DNA of 64,000 nt from JAAXGX01 sp965221595 (GTDB taxonomy: Bacteria; Acidobacteriota; Vicinamibacteria; Vicinamibacterales; UBA8438): positions 3,348,001 to 3,412,000 of the forward strand of contig OZ244900.1 in the NCBI GenBank assembly GCA_965221595.1. Direction: 5' to 3'. Position 1 is the stretch's first letter, and every line of letters begins with the position of its first letter. The notes below the pieces were generated by a model. It worked only from the letters and a program-made list of their open reading frames with translations, had not been told where the DNA came from and did not search any database. Shown in pieces: positions 39,944 to 48,863 of the stretch. A program made the translations under genes and the position numbers.

Positions 39944-42043
39944 ATGAAGGTCTATGCCGCGGAGCATATCAGGAACGTCGCCCTGGTCGGCCACAGCGGG
40001 TCCGGCAAGACGCAGCTGGCATCGGCCGCGCTTTTCGACGCCGGGATGGTCAACCGGCTCGGCAAGGTCGACGAAGGCAATACGATCACCGACTTCGACG
40101 AGGAGGAGATTGCCCGCAAGCACACGCTGTCTTCGAGCGTGGCCTTCGCGGAACGTGACCGGGTGAAGATCAACCTCATCGACACGCCGGGCATGGCGAA
40201 CTTCCTCAGCGACACGCGCGCCGCGATGCGCGTCACCGACGCGGCGGTCGTCGTCGTCGACGCCGTGGCAGGCGCCGAGGTGCAGACCGAGAAGGTCTGG
40301 GACACCGCCAAAGAACTGGGCGTGCCCTGCCTGGTCGCGCTCAACCGCCTGGACCGCGAGCGCGCCAATCTGGCGCGGGCGCTGGCCTCGCTGCGGGAAG
40401 CGTTCGGCCGCGAGATCGTTCCGATCCAGTTGCCCATCGGCGAGGAGAAGGGCTTCGAAGGCGTCGTCGACCTGGTGGCCATGAAGGCCCTGCAGTTCAC
40501 CGGCGGCGCGGAGGAGCCGACGGAGGCCGACGTTCCGGAGGCCCTGGCCGAGGCGGCCGGCAGCGCCCGCGAGGCGCTGATCGAAATGGTGGCCGAGGCC
40601 GACGACAGCCTCATGGAAAAGTTCTTCGAGGCCGGGACACTGTCGCAGGAGGAGCTGGAGCGCGGCCTGCGCGCTGCGGTCGGCCAGCGCCTGATCCATC
40701 CCCTGGTGTGCACGTCGGCGCTGGCCAACGTCGGGATCCAGCCGCTGCTGGACGCCATCGTGACCTATCTGCCCTCGGCCGCCGACCGGCCGCTGCCGGC
40801 CGTTGCGCGCGAGAACGGTGAGGCGGTCACGTACGACGCCTCGGCGGATACGGCAGCGGCGGTCTTCGTGTGGAAAACGATCGCCGATCCCTTCGCCGGC
40901 CGAATCACGCTGTTCCGGGTCGCGGCCGGCGAGCTGACCGCCGACCAGGGTATCCACAACGTGACGCGGGACGGCGCGGAACGGCTCGGCGGGCTGGCGC
41001 TCATGCAGGGCAAGACGCAGACCGCTGTCGAGCGCGTCAACGCCGGCGATCTGGGCGCGGTGACCAAGCTCAAGGAAACGCAGACCTCTGACACGCTGGG
41101 CGCGCGGGACACCGGCTTCGTCTTCCCGCCGATCGCTTTCGCGGAGCCGGTTCTGTCGTACGCCATCGAGCCGAAGAGCCGCGGCGACGAGGAGAAGATC
41201 AGCACCTCGCTCCAGCGCCTGCAGGAAGAGGACCCTACCATCCGGTACGAGCGGGACCCACAGACGCAGCAGTTGCTGCTGTCGGGGCAGGGCCAACTGC
41301 ACATCGAGGTGACGGTGGCCAAGCTGAAGCGCCGCTTCGGCGTCGAGGTGAACCTGAAGCTGCCGCGCATCCCGTACCGCGAGACGATCACCGCCCCCAC
41401 CGAAGCGCACGGACGGCACAAGAAGCAGACAGGCGGCCACGGTCAGTTCGGGGACTGCAAGATTCGCGTCGAGCCGCTGCCGCGCGGCCAGGACTTCGAC
41501 TTCGCCAATGAGATCTTCGGCGGCTCCATCCCGCGCCAGTTCATCCCGGCCGTCGAGAAGGGCATCCACGAGGCGCGCGAGAAAGGCTATCTTGCGGGCT
41601 ATCCGATGGTCGACTTCCGCGTGACGCTGTACGACGGGCAGTTCCACGCAGTCGACTCGAACGAGATGTCGTTCAAGATGGCGGGCCGGCTGGCGTTCAG
41701 GGATGCGATGTCGCGGGCGCGACCTACCCTCCTCGAACCGGTCATGAACGTGGAGGTTCGCGCGCCCAGCGACTTCGCGGGCGATCTCATGGGAGATCTC
41801 AATGGGCGCCGCGGGCGTATCGGCGGCATGGAGACGCGCGGCGCGTCCACGGTCATCAAGGCCCAGGTTCCGATGGCCGAGATGCTCACCTACGAGCAGC
41901 AGCTGACCTCGGCGACCGGTGGCCGCGGTTCCTACCAGATGGAGTTCTCACATTACGAGGAGGTCCCGGCCCACCTGCACGCGCGGGTGATCGCCGAGGC
42001 GAAGGCCGACCGCGGCGAAGCGGAAGCCGAGGCGGACGAATAG
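39944..42043 (+). CDS. Elongation factor G paralogue (EF-G2-like GTPase)
   Basis: This 699-residue protein has the five-domain EF-G architecture but differs from the canonical fusA (58767-60941) at key GTPase motifs. The P-loop is GHSGSGKT (16-23). Switch II reads DTPGMANF with Met84 where translational GTPases carry the GTP-activating His, and the base-recognition motif is NRLD. Domain IV and V sequences are present (HKKQTGGHGQFGDCKI, GGSIPRQFIPAVEKGI, GDLNGRRGRIGGMETRG). EF-G2-type paralogues in Thermus and others have poorly defined roles. GGGAGG lies 11 nt before the ATG. A strong bidirectional hairpin follows the stop codon. Confidence 0.9.
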   Translation: MKVYAAEHIRNVALVGHSGSGKTQLASAALFDAGMVNRLGKVDEGNTITDFDEEEIARKHTLSSSVAFAERDRVKINLIDTPGMANFLSDTRAAMRVTDAAVVVVDAVAGAEVQTEKVWDTAKELGVPCLVALNRLDRERANLARALASLREAFGREIVPIQLPIGEEKGFEGVVDLVAMKALQFTGGAEEPTEADVPEALAEAAGSAREALIEMVAEADDSLMEKFFEAGTLSQEELERGLRAAVGQRLIHPLVCTSALANVGIQPLLDAIVTYLPSAADRPLPAVARENGEAVTYDASADTAAAVFVWKTIADPFAGRITLFRVAAGELTADQGIHNVTRDGAERLGGLALMQGKTQTAVERVNAGDLGAVTKLKETQTSDTLGARDTGFVFPPIAFAEPVLSYAIEPKSRGDEEKISTSLQRLQEEDPTIRYERDPQTQQLLLSGQGQLHIEVTVAKLKRRFGVEVNLKLPRIPYRETITAPTEAHGRHKKQTGGHGQFGDCKIRVEPLPRGQDFDFANEIFGGSIPRQFIPAVEKGIHEAREKGYLAGYPMVDFRVTLYDGQFHAVDSNEMSFKMAGRLAFRDAMSRARPTLLEPVMNVEVRAPSDFAGDLMGDLNGRRGRIGGMETRGASTVIKAQVPMAEMLTYEQQLTSATGGRGSYQMEFSHYEEVPAHLHARVIAEAKADRGEAEAEADE

Positions 42044-42088
42044 CCTGCCAGGAGTCTGCGCCATGGAACGGCGTAGAGTCCTGGCAGG
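42044..42088. terminator. Bidirectional stem-loop between the EF-G paralogue and rplQ
   Basis: CCTGCCAGGAGTCTGCGCC (42044-42062) pairs with the inverse arm ending GTCCTGGCAGG at 42088, with one or two mismatches and a short AT loop. It starts directly after the EF-G paralogue stop codon and serves the converging rplQ side as well. There is no T-tract, so it may act with Rho or as an RNA 3'-end stabiliser. Confidence 0.75.
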
Positions 42089-42139
42089 ATCGGCTGGGCG
42101 CCAGGCGGCGCCGTCAGACAACGATTGGCGGGCTTGGCG

Positions 42140-42640
42140 CTAGCGCTGGTCGCCGCTCCGGATGCGACCGGCCACGCGCCGCAGACGGCCGCCCACGCCG
42201 GTCGACTCGTCCGCCGGTTGCCGATCGGCGGGCTCGGTCTTCTCGTCGGGCGAATACTCGCTGCCGACGAGTTCCACCTGGGCGAGCGGCGCGTCGTCGC
42301 CCTGGCGCCGGCCCGAGCGGAGCAGGCGCGTGTACCCGCCCGGCCGCTCGGCGAAACGCGGCGCGATCGACGCGAACAGCTTGCCGAGCACCTGCCGGTC
42401 GGCCATGTCGCGCGCCACGATCCGGCGCGCGTGGAGCGCGCGGCTCGTCTCCGCGCCGTCCGCAATCCCACGCTTGGCAATCGTTATCAGGCGCTCGACG
42501 AACGGACGCAGCTCCTTGGCCTTGGCCAGGGTCGTCGTAATCCGTTCGTGGCGGATCAGGGCCGTAGCCTGATTCCGCAGCAGCGCGAGCCGATGCTCGG
42601 ACACCCGCCCGAGCTTCCGGTGTGCCACTCGGTGACGCAT
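42140..42640 (-). CDS. rplQ: 50S ribosomal protein L17
   Basis: L17 sits near the exit of the peptide tunnel. The N-terminal 115 residues are canonical (MRHRVAHRKLGRVSEHRLALLRNQATALI, ITTTLAKAKELRPFVERLIT, GGYTRLLRSGRRQGDDAPLAQVELV). A charged tail of about 45 residues (SPDEKTEPADRQPADES...RIRSGDQR) extends beyond the typical bacterial length. It is the last gene of the ribosomal string, 6 bp after rpoA, in the classical rpoA-rplQ pairing. Confidence 0.97.
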   Translation of the reverse strand: MRHRVAHRKLGRVSEHRLALLRNQATALIRHERITTTLAKAKELRPFVERLITIAKRGIADGAETSRALHARRIVARDMADRQVLGKLFASIAPRFAERPGGYTRLLRSGRRQGDDAPLAQVELVGSEYSPDEKTEPADRQPADESTGVGGRLRRVAGRIRSGDQR

Positions 42641-42646
42641 AGGTCT

Positions 42647-43639
42647 CTATTCCGTGGAAACAGACTCGGCGTCTGCTGGCGCATCGAGACGCATGCCGAG
42701 GGTCAAGCCCCACTGGTTCAGCAGCTCCTTGATCTCGCTGAGGGACTTGCGGCCGAAGTTCTTGGTCCGCAGCATCTCGGGCTCGGTTTTCTGCACCAGC
42801 TCCCGAATGGTCCGGATGTTCGCGTTCTTGAGGCAGTTGTACGAGCGAACCGACAACTCGAGCTCCTCGACACTCTTGTCGAGATGCTCATTCGTGACCT
42901 GCGGTGCCGGGTCCGGCGTCGGGTCCGGCGCTGCCCCGAGAGGATCATCGATGTTGATGAAGATGTTGAGGTGATCTCGGATGAGCTTGGCCCCCAGCGA
43001 CACCGCATCGCGCGCCGTCACCGACCCGTCGGTCCAGACGTCCACCGTCAGCTTGTCGTAGTCGGTGGTCTGCCCCAACCGCGCCGCCTCGACGAGGTAG
43101 TTGACCTTCTTGACCGGCGAGTGAACCGAATCGATCGGAATCCAGCCGATCCCGAGATCGTCGGCGAAGTTCTTGTCGGCCGAGACGTAGCCGCGGCCGC
43201 GGCTGACCCGCATCTCCATGTTCAGCGAGCCGCCCTCGGAAACCGTTGCGACATGCACATCCGGCTCCAGGATCTCCACGTCGGCGTCGGTCTCGATGTC
43301 GCCGGCCTTGACGTCGCCGGCGTTCTCGCTCCTGAGGTAGAGGCTCTTCGTATGATCCACGTGCATGCGGATCGGAATCTGCTTCAGGTTGAGAATGATG
43401 TCGGTGGCATCCTCGACCACACCGGGGATGGGCGAAAACTCGTGCAACACACCCTCGATCTTGACGGCCGTCACGGCAGCGCCCTCGATCGACGACAGCA
43501 ACACTCGGCGCAGTGCGTTGCCGACCGTGGTCCCGAAACCGCGCTCGAACGGCTGGGCATGGAAGCGCCCGAAGCGGTCGGTCAGCGTGTCGGTGTCGCA
43601 CTCCAGCCGCTTGGGTCGCTGAAAGCTTTTCCACAACAT
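42647..43639 (-). CDS. rpoA: RNA polymerase subunit alpha
   Basis: The 330-residue subunit has the N-terminal dimerisation domain (QPFERGFGTTVGNALRRVLLSSIEGAAV, which nucleates polymerase assembly). A Pro/Asp/Thr-rich linker (GAAPDPTPDPAPQ, about 235-250) leads to the C-terminal helix-hairpin-helix domain (LDKSVEELELSVRSYNCLKNANIRTIRELVQKTE) that contacts UP elements and activators. ATG 43639 is preceded by AAAGGA. It follows rpsD by 37 bp, as in the alpha operon of other bacteria. Confidence 0.98.
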   Translation of the reverse strand: MLWKSFQRPKRLECDTDTLTDRFGRFHAQPFERGFGTTVGNALRRVLLSSIEGAAVTAVKIEGVLHEFSPIPGVVEDATDIILNLKQIPIRMHVDHTKSLYLRSENAGDVKAGDIETDADVEILEPDVHVATVSEGGSLNMEMRVSRGRGYVSADKNFADDLGIGWIPIDSVHSPVKKVNYLVEAARLGQTTDYDKLTVDVWTDGSVTARDAVSLGAKLIRDHLNIFINIDDPLGAAPDPTPDPAPQVTNEHLDKSVEELELSVRSYNCLKNANIRTIRELVQKTEPEMLRTKNFGRKSLSEIKELLNQWGLTLGMRLDAPADAESVSTE

Positions 43640-43676
43640 CCAGTTCTGTCCTTTCGGCGTTGCGAGAACCCGCCGC

Positions 43677-44306
43677 TCACTTCGAGTAGAGCTCCACGAT
43701 CAACTGCTCCTGCAGCGGCAGGTTGAGTTGTTCGCGGGTCGGGGCTGCCATCAGCCGGCCGCTGAGCGTCTGGCCGTCCAGCTCCAGCCACTCGGGAATG
43801 CCGCGGCCCTTGACCTCCTCCAGCGCGTAGAGGATGGCGGGGTTCTTGGCACTCGCGCTGCGGACCGCCACCACGTCGCCGGCCCTCACCGAGAACGACG
43901 GCACATCCGCGCGCCGACCGTTTACCGTGAAGTGGCCGTGGCGCACGAGCTGGCGGGCCTGCGGCCGCGACGCAGCGAAGCCCAACCGATAGACGACATT
44001 GTCGAGCCGCCGCTCGAGAAGCTGCAGCAGCGTCTCGCCCGTGACGCCCTTCTGCCGATCGGCCTCCTCGAAGTAGCGCCGGAACTGGCGCTCCAGCACG
44101 CCGTACATGCGCTTCACCTTCTGCTTCTCGCGAAGCTGGAGGCCGTAGCCCATGAGCCGCTGCCGGCGGCCCTTGCCGTGCTGCCCGGGCGGCACGTTGC
44201 GCCGCTCGATGGCGCACTTCTCGCCATAGCAACGTTCCCCCTTGAGGAACAGCTTCATCGCCTCGCGCCGGCACAACCGGCAGACCGGACCAGCGTATCG
44301 CGCCAT
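43677..44306 (-). CDS. rpsD: 30S ribosomal protein S4
   Basis: S4 is a primary 16S rRNA binder and, in E. coli, the translational repressor of the alpha operon. The 209-residue product has an intact zinc-binding set at the N-terminus (Cys9, Cys12, Cys26, Cys31), the zinc-containing form of S4. The S4 RNA-binding domain is RLDNVVYRLGFAASRPQARQLVRHGHFTVNGRR. It ends VELYSK as in most orthologues. Confidence 0.97.
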   Translation of the reverse strand: MARYAGPVCRLCRREAMKLFLKGERCYGEKCAIERRNVPPGQHGKGRRQRLMGYGLQLREKQKVKRMYGVLERQFRRYFEEADRQKGVTGETLLQLLERRLDNVVYRLGFAASRPQARQLVRHGHFTVNGRRADVPSFSVRAGDVVAVRSASAKNPAILYALEEVKGRGIPEWLELDGQTLSGRLMAAPTREQLNLPLQEQLIVELYSK

Positions 44307-44322
44307 GTTCTGTGAGCCCTCT

Positions 44323-44766
<444 letters not shown>

Positions 44767-44778
44767 CCGCAGCTCCCC

Positions 44779-45153
44779 CTAACTGGTCTTCTTCTTCGCG
44801 ACGGCACCCTTCCGGGGCCCTTTCCGCGTGCGCGCGTTGGTATTCGTCCGCTGTCCTCGCACCGGCAGGTTGCGGCGGTGCCGCAGGCCGCGGTAGCAGC
44901 CGATCTCCATCAGCCGCTTGATATTGACGGAGATCTCCTTGCGGAGATCGCCTTCGACGCCGCCCTCCTCCTCGATGACGCGGCCGATCCGGCGCACCTC
45001 GTCTTCGGTGAGATCCTTGACGCGGGTGTCCAGGTCGACGCCGGCCGTCTGCAGCAGCGCCGTCGAGCGCGTCGGGCCGATCCCGAAGATGTAGGTCAGG
45101 CCGACCTCGATCCGCTTCGTGCGCGGAAGATCAACGCCTGCAATGCGCGCCAT
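44779..45153 (-). CDS. rpsM: 30S ribosomal protein S13
   Basis: S13 bridges the 30S head to the 50S subunit. The 124-residue product has MARIAGVDLPRTKRIEVGLTYIFGIGPTRS, a helix-two-turn-helix core and the basic C-terminal RNTNARTRKGPRKGAVAKKK tail that reaches P-site tRNA. It follows rpmJ by 6 bp. Confidence 0.97.
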   Translation of the reverse strand: MARIAGVDLPRTKRIEVGLTYIFGIGPTRSTALLQTAGVDLDTRVKDLTEDEVRRIGRVIEEEGGVEGDLRKEISVNIKRLMEIGCYRGLRHRRNLPVRGQRTNTNARTRKGPRKGAVAKKKTS

Positions 45154-45159
45154 CGTCTT

Positions 45160-45273
45160 CTACCCCTGCCTCTGCTTGTGCTTCGGGTTGCTGCAGAGCA
45201 CCCGCACCACACCGCGGCGCCGGATGATCTTGCACTTGTCGCACAGCTTGCGAACCGATGCTCGAACCTTCAT
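45160..45273 (-). CDS. rpmJ: 50S ribosomal protein L36 (zinc form)
   Basis: This 37-residue gene is easy to miss. The product begins MKVRASVRKLCDKCKIIRRRG and ends CSNPKHKQRQG, with the Cys11, Cys14, Cys27, His32 zinc ligands of the C+ type. The ATG at 45273 overlaps the map stop codon (ATGA). infA normally lies between map and rpmJ but is absent. Confidence 0.97.
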   Translation of the reverse strand: MKVRASVRKLCDKCKIIRRRGVVRVLCSNPKHKQRQG

Positions 45274-46085
45274 CTCGCCTCCTGCGCCGCGGCACGCGCC
45301 CCGGCATCTGCCTGCGGCAAGACCGCCGGCCCGGTCGCCGTCGGCCGACTCAGCACGAGCGGGCCCTCCTGCAACACCGCCACCGAATGCTCGAAGTGCG
45401 CCGATAGACTCCCGTCGGACGTCACCGCGGTCCAGCCGTCGTCGAGCACGCGCACCGCAGCCCGGCCGGCGTTGACCATCGGCTCGATGGCCAGCACCAT
45501 GCCTTCCTCGAGGCGCGGCCCGCGTCCCGGCTCGCCGTAGTTGGGGACCTGCGGCTCCTCGTGCAGGCTGGTGCCGATCCCGTGGCCGACGAACTCGCGC
45601 ACCACCGAGTACCCGTGTGCCTCGACGTGGCTCTGCACCGCGTGGCCGAGGTCGGACACGCGGCCGCCCACACGGGCGCGCTCTATCGCCCGCTCCAGCG
45701 CCTCGCGGGTCACGCGCAGCAGGTCGGCGGCAGCTTCGGAAATCGCACCGACGCCCACGGTCAGCGCCGAATCCCCGTAGTAGCCATCGAGCACGACCCC
45801 CATGTCCAGCGAGACGATATCGCCCTCCACCAGGCTGCGCACGGACGGAATACCGTGCACCACGGCCTCGTTGATCGACACGCACAGCGTCGCCGGGTAG
45901 CCGTGGTAGCCCTTGAACGCCGGCACCGCACCGGCCGCGCGCACGCGCGTCTCCGCCACTGTGTCCAGGTCGCGAGGTGTCACGCCCGGCTCGATCAGCC
46001 TCCGCAGCTCGCGCAGGACGTCGGCTACCAGCCCGTTTGCCCGCCGCATCTTCTGCAACTCGGCGCGTGACCTGCACACGATCAT
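45270..46085 (-). CDS. map: Methionine aminopeptidase type I
   Basis: MAP removes the initiator methionine from nascent proteins. The 271-residue product has the five metal ligands: Asp in SLDMGVVLDG, Asp in YYGDSA, His in GHGIGTSLHE, Glu in LAIEPM and Glu in HFEHSVAV. The substrate-binding His is in FKGYHGYPATLC. The C-terminus has about 25 extra Ala/Arg/Pro-rich residues. ATG 46085 gives the standard MIVCRSRAELQKM start. It follows adk by 16 bp, as in the secY-adk-map order of many bacteria. Confidence 0.96.
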   Translation of the reverse strand: MIVCRSRAELQKMRRANGLVADVLRELRRLIEPGVTPRDLDTVAETRVRAAGAVPAFKGYHGYPATLCVSINEAVVHGIPSVRSLVEGDIVSLDMGVVLDGYYGDSALTVGVGAISEAAADLLRVTREALERAIERARVGGRVSDLGHAVQSHVEAHGYSVVREFVGHGIGTSLHEEPQVPNYGEPGRGPRLEEGMVLAIEPMVNAGRAAVRVLDDGWTAVTSDGSLSAHFEHSVAVLQEGPLVLSRPTATGPAVLPQADAGARAAAQEAR

Positions 46086-46101
46086 CGGTCGTCTCCGTGC
46101 G

Positions 46102-46779
46102 TCACCGGGCCGGCAGCGGCTGACGGCGCGCAGCCGCCAGCGCCTCGTCGACGGCCGCCCCGAGGGCGGCGTGCACGACGTCGGGAGACTGGTTGCCCTC
46201 GACGCGACGAAAGCTCGGGCGATCCTCGTAGAACGCCACGAGGGGCTGCGTCTGCTCGTGATACACCCGCAGCCGCTCCCGCACGACATCCTCCCGGTCG
46301 TCGCTGCGCTGCACCAGCTCGGAGCCACAGCGCGTGCAGGCAGTCGGCATGTCGCCGCCCGACGTCCCGTACGGCGCGCCGCAACTGCGACATACGCGCC
46401 GCCGCGACAGTCGTTCCACCAGCTCGTGGTCCGGGACGCTCAACTCGATGATGACGAGCGGGTCGCGTGCCGTCAGGATCTCGTCGAGCGCCACGGCCTG
46501 CGCGACGGTCCGCGGAAACCCATCGAGGATGAAGCCATCGGCCGTGTCGTCGCGCGCCAGCCGCTCCCGGACGATGCCCACCATCAGCGTATCGCTGACG
46601 AGCTCGCCCCGCTCCATGACGGCCTTGGCCTGCAGGCCGAGCTGCGTGCCGGCGTGCACGGCCTCGCGGAGTATGTCTCCGGTCGAGATCTGCGGTATCC
46701 GCCGGACCTGCTCGATCCGCTTCGCCTGGGTGCCCTTGCCCGCGCCCGGGGGTCCGAATATCACGAGATTCGCCGCCAC
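46102..46779 (-). CDS. adk: Adenylate kinase
   Basis: Adk converts ATP + AMP to 2 ADP. The 225-residue long-form enzyme has the P-loop GPPGAGKGTQ (9-18), ISTGDILREAV, the DGFPRT motif and a zinc-binding lid with CRSCG and CTRCG. The start is GTG 46779. It lies 14 bp after secY. The C-terminal tail is Ala/Arg-rich. Confidence 0.97.
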   Translation of the reverse strand: MAANLVIFGPPGAGKGTQAKRIEQVRRIPQISTGDILREAVHAGTQLGLQAKAVMERGELVSDTLMVGIVRERLARDDTADGFILDGFPRTVAQAVALDEILTARDPLVIIELSVPDHELVERLSRRRVCRSCGAPYGTSGGDMPTACTRCGSELVQRSDDREDVVRERLRVYHEQTQPLVAFYEDRPSFRRVEGNQSPDVVHAALGAAVDEALAAARRQPLPAR

Positions 46780-46793
46780 CGCCGTCTCCCCGA

Positions 46794-48182
46794 CTACCCC
46801 CGGCGCCCCTTGATCCGGGTCTTCTTCATGAAGCCGTCGTAGTGCCGCATGATCAGCTGCGACTCGATCTGCTGAACCGTGTCCATCGACACGCCGACGA
46901 TAATCAGCAGCGACGTCCCGCCGAAGTAGAACGTCACCCCCATGCCGTCCGTAATGAAGCGAGGCAGCAGCGTGTCCAACTGATCGCCGATGAACGGCAC
47001 CGCGTCGGCCCGGAAGCCTGCGATCAGCAGATCGGGCAGCACCGCCACCAGCGCGAGGTAGATCGACCCGACCAGCGTGATGCGCGTGAGGATCGTGTCT
47101 ATGTGCTCGGCCGTGCGCTTGCCAGGCCGGATGCCGGGAATGAAGCCGCCGTACTTCCGCATGTTCTCGGCCACATCATCCGGGTTGAAGATGATGGCGG
47201 TGTAGAAGTAGGCGAAGAAGATGATGCCTCCCATGTACAGGAGGTAGTACAGCGGCATGCCGTTGCGCAGCTGGTCGGTCAGCGCCTGGCCCCAGCCGCC
47301 CGCCGGGAACGCGGTGGCGACCGTGGCCGGGAACGCGATGATCGACGAGGCGAAGATGACGGGAATCACGCCGCCGGTGTTGACCTTCAGCGGAATATGG
47401 GTGCTGCTGCCGCCGTACATGCGACGGCCCACCACGCGTTTCGCGTACTGCACGGTGACGCGCCGGTGCCCGCGCTCGATGAACACGACGGCGCCCACCA
47501 CCAGCACCATGACCGTGAGCAGGAGCAGGACGCGGATGATGCCCATCTGCCCGGTCCGCATCTGGTCCAGCGTCGTCAGCACGGCCGACGGCAGCCCGAC
47601 CACGATGCCGGCGAAGATGATCAGCGACATCCCGTTGCCGACTCCGCGCTCGGTGATCTGCTCGCCCAGCCACATGATGAACGCGGTGCCGGTCGTCAGC
47701 GTGAGCACCGTCATGAAGCGGAAGGCCCACCCCGGTGAGTAGACGAGCGGCAGGCCGCCGGCGATGTTGGTCTGGCGCTCGAGAAAGATGGCGATCGCCA
47801 GCGACTGGACGATGCACAGCACGATGGTGCCGTACCGCGTGTACTGAGTGATTTTCCGCCGCCCGAGCTCGCCCTCCTTCGACAGGCGCTCCAGATACGG
47901 CCAGACGACGGTCAACAGCTGCAGGATGATCGACGCACTGATGTACGGCATGATGCCGAGCGCGAAGATCGTCACCTGCGACAGGTTGCCGCCCGAGAAC
48001 ATGTCATACAGCCCGAACATCGTGCCCGACGCCTGCTCGGCGAGCAGCGCCAGCGCCTCGGTGTTCACGCCCGGTGTCGGAATGTGGCTCCCCACCCGGT
48101 AGACGGCGAGGATGGCCAGCATGAACAGGAGCCGTCGGCGCAGATCCGGTATCGCGAACGTGTTCCGCAGGCTCTCCAGCAT
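46794..48182 (-). CDS. secY: Preprotein translocase subunit SecY
   Basis: SecY is the ten-helix protein-conducting channel of the Sec pathway. The 462-residue product starts LESLRNTFAIPDLRRRLLFMLAILAVYRVGSHIP and contains the conserved plug region after helix 1, SEGELGRRKITQYTRYGT, GVGNGMSLIIFAGI and the C-terminal NPDDVAENMRKYGGFIPGIRPGKRTAEHI. The ATG overlaps the rplO stop (TGATG). secE and secG are elsewhere. Confidence 0.98.
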   Translation of the reverse strand: MLESLRNTFAIPDLRRRLLFMLAILAVYRVGSHIPTPGVNTEALALLAEQASGTMFGLYDMFSGGNLSQVTIFALGIMPYISASIILQLLTVVWPYLERLSKEGELGRRKITQYTRYGTIVLCIVQSLAIAIFLERQTNIAGGLPLVYSPGWAFRFMTVLTLTTGTAFIMWLGEQITERGVGNGMSLIIFAGIVVGLPSAVLTTLDQMRTGQMGIIRVLLLLTVMVLVVGAVVFIERGHRRVTVQYAKRVVGRRMYGGSSTHIPLKVNTGGVIPVIFASSIIAFPATVATAFPAGGWGQALTDQLRNGMPLYYLLYMGGIIFFAYFYTAIIFNPDDVAENMRKYGGFIPGIRPGKRTAEHIDTILTRITLVGSIYLALVAVLPDLLIAGFRADAVPFIGDQLDTLLPRFITDGMGVTFYFGGTSLLIIVGVSMDTVQQIESQLIMRHYDGFMKKTRIKGRRG

Positions 48183-48652
48183 CAGTCGGACTCGCTCCCC
48201 GCAGTGGCCGACAGCACTTCCGTCCGGCCGCCGGCGGCCGCGATGGCCTGGCTGGCCGCGGCGCTGAAGCGATGCGCCTTGACGGTCAGCTTCTTCGACA
48301 GCTCGCCGCGCCCCAGCACCTTGATCAAGGCGCGCGACCGGCGCACGATCCGCCGCGCGCGCAGCAGCTCCGGCGTCACCTCCGTGCCGTCATCGAACCG
48401 GGCGGACAGCGTGTCGAGGTTGACCACGGCGTACTCGACGCGAAACGGATTGTGGAAGCCGCGCTTCGGCACGCGCCGATGCAGCGGCATCTGGCCGCCC
48501 TCGAAGCCGCGCTTGCGCTTGAAGCCTGACCGCGACTTCGCACCCTTGTGTCCGCGGCCTGCGGTCACTCCGGTCCCGGAGCCCTCGCCCCGACCCACGC
48601 GTTTGCGCTTGCGACGCGCACCTTCCGGCGGATGCAGATTGCTCAGATCCAT
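48182..48652 (-). CDS. rplO: 50S ribosomal protein L15
   Basis: The 156-residue product has the L15 N-terminus DLSNLHPPEGARRKRKRVGRGEGSGTGVTAGRGHKG and the FEGGQMPLHRRVPKRGF motif. L15 binds late in 50S assembly near the peptidyl transferase region. It precedes secY with a 1-bp overlap, the usual spc-operon order. Confidence 0.97.
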   Translation of the reverse strand: MDLSNLHPPEGARRKRKRVGRGEGSGTGVTAGRGHKGAKSRSGFKRKRGFEGGQMPLHRRVPKRGFHNPFRVEYAVVNLDTLSARFDDGTEVTPELLRARRIVRRSRALIKVLGRGELSKKLTVKAHRFSAAASQAIAAAGGRTEVLSATAGSESD

Positions 48653-48662
48653 ACGGCCTCGA

Positions 48663-48863
48663 CTATCCCACGCGCACGAGGTGACGCACCTTGTGCAGCA
48701 TGCCTCGAATCGACGGGTTGTCCACGACCTCGACGGAGTGTCCGAGCCGCCGCAGGCCGAGACCGCGCACGACGAGCGCCTGCCGTTTGTCGTAGCCGAT
48801 GGGGCTGCGGACCAAAGTCACGCGCAGCCGGGGCGCCGTCTCGTTGCGCTGCCCGCGTCTCAT
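48663..48863 (-). CDS. rpmD: 50S ribosomal protein L30
   Basis: The 66-residue product has RVTLVRSPIGYDKRQALVVRGLGLRRLGHSVEV, the L30 signature, with a short basic N-terminal extension (MRRGQRNETAP). The ATG overlaps the rpsE stop by 4 bp. rplO follows 10 bp later. Confidence 0.95.
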   Translation of the reverse strand: MRRGQRNETAPRLRVTLVRSPIGYDKRQALVVRGLGLRRLGHSVEVVDNPSIRGMLHKVRHLVRVG

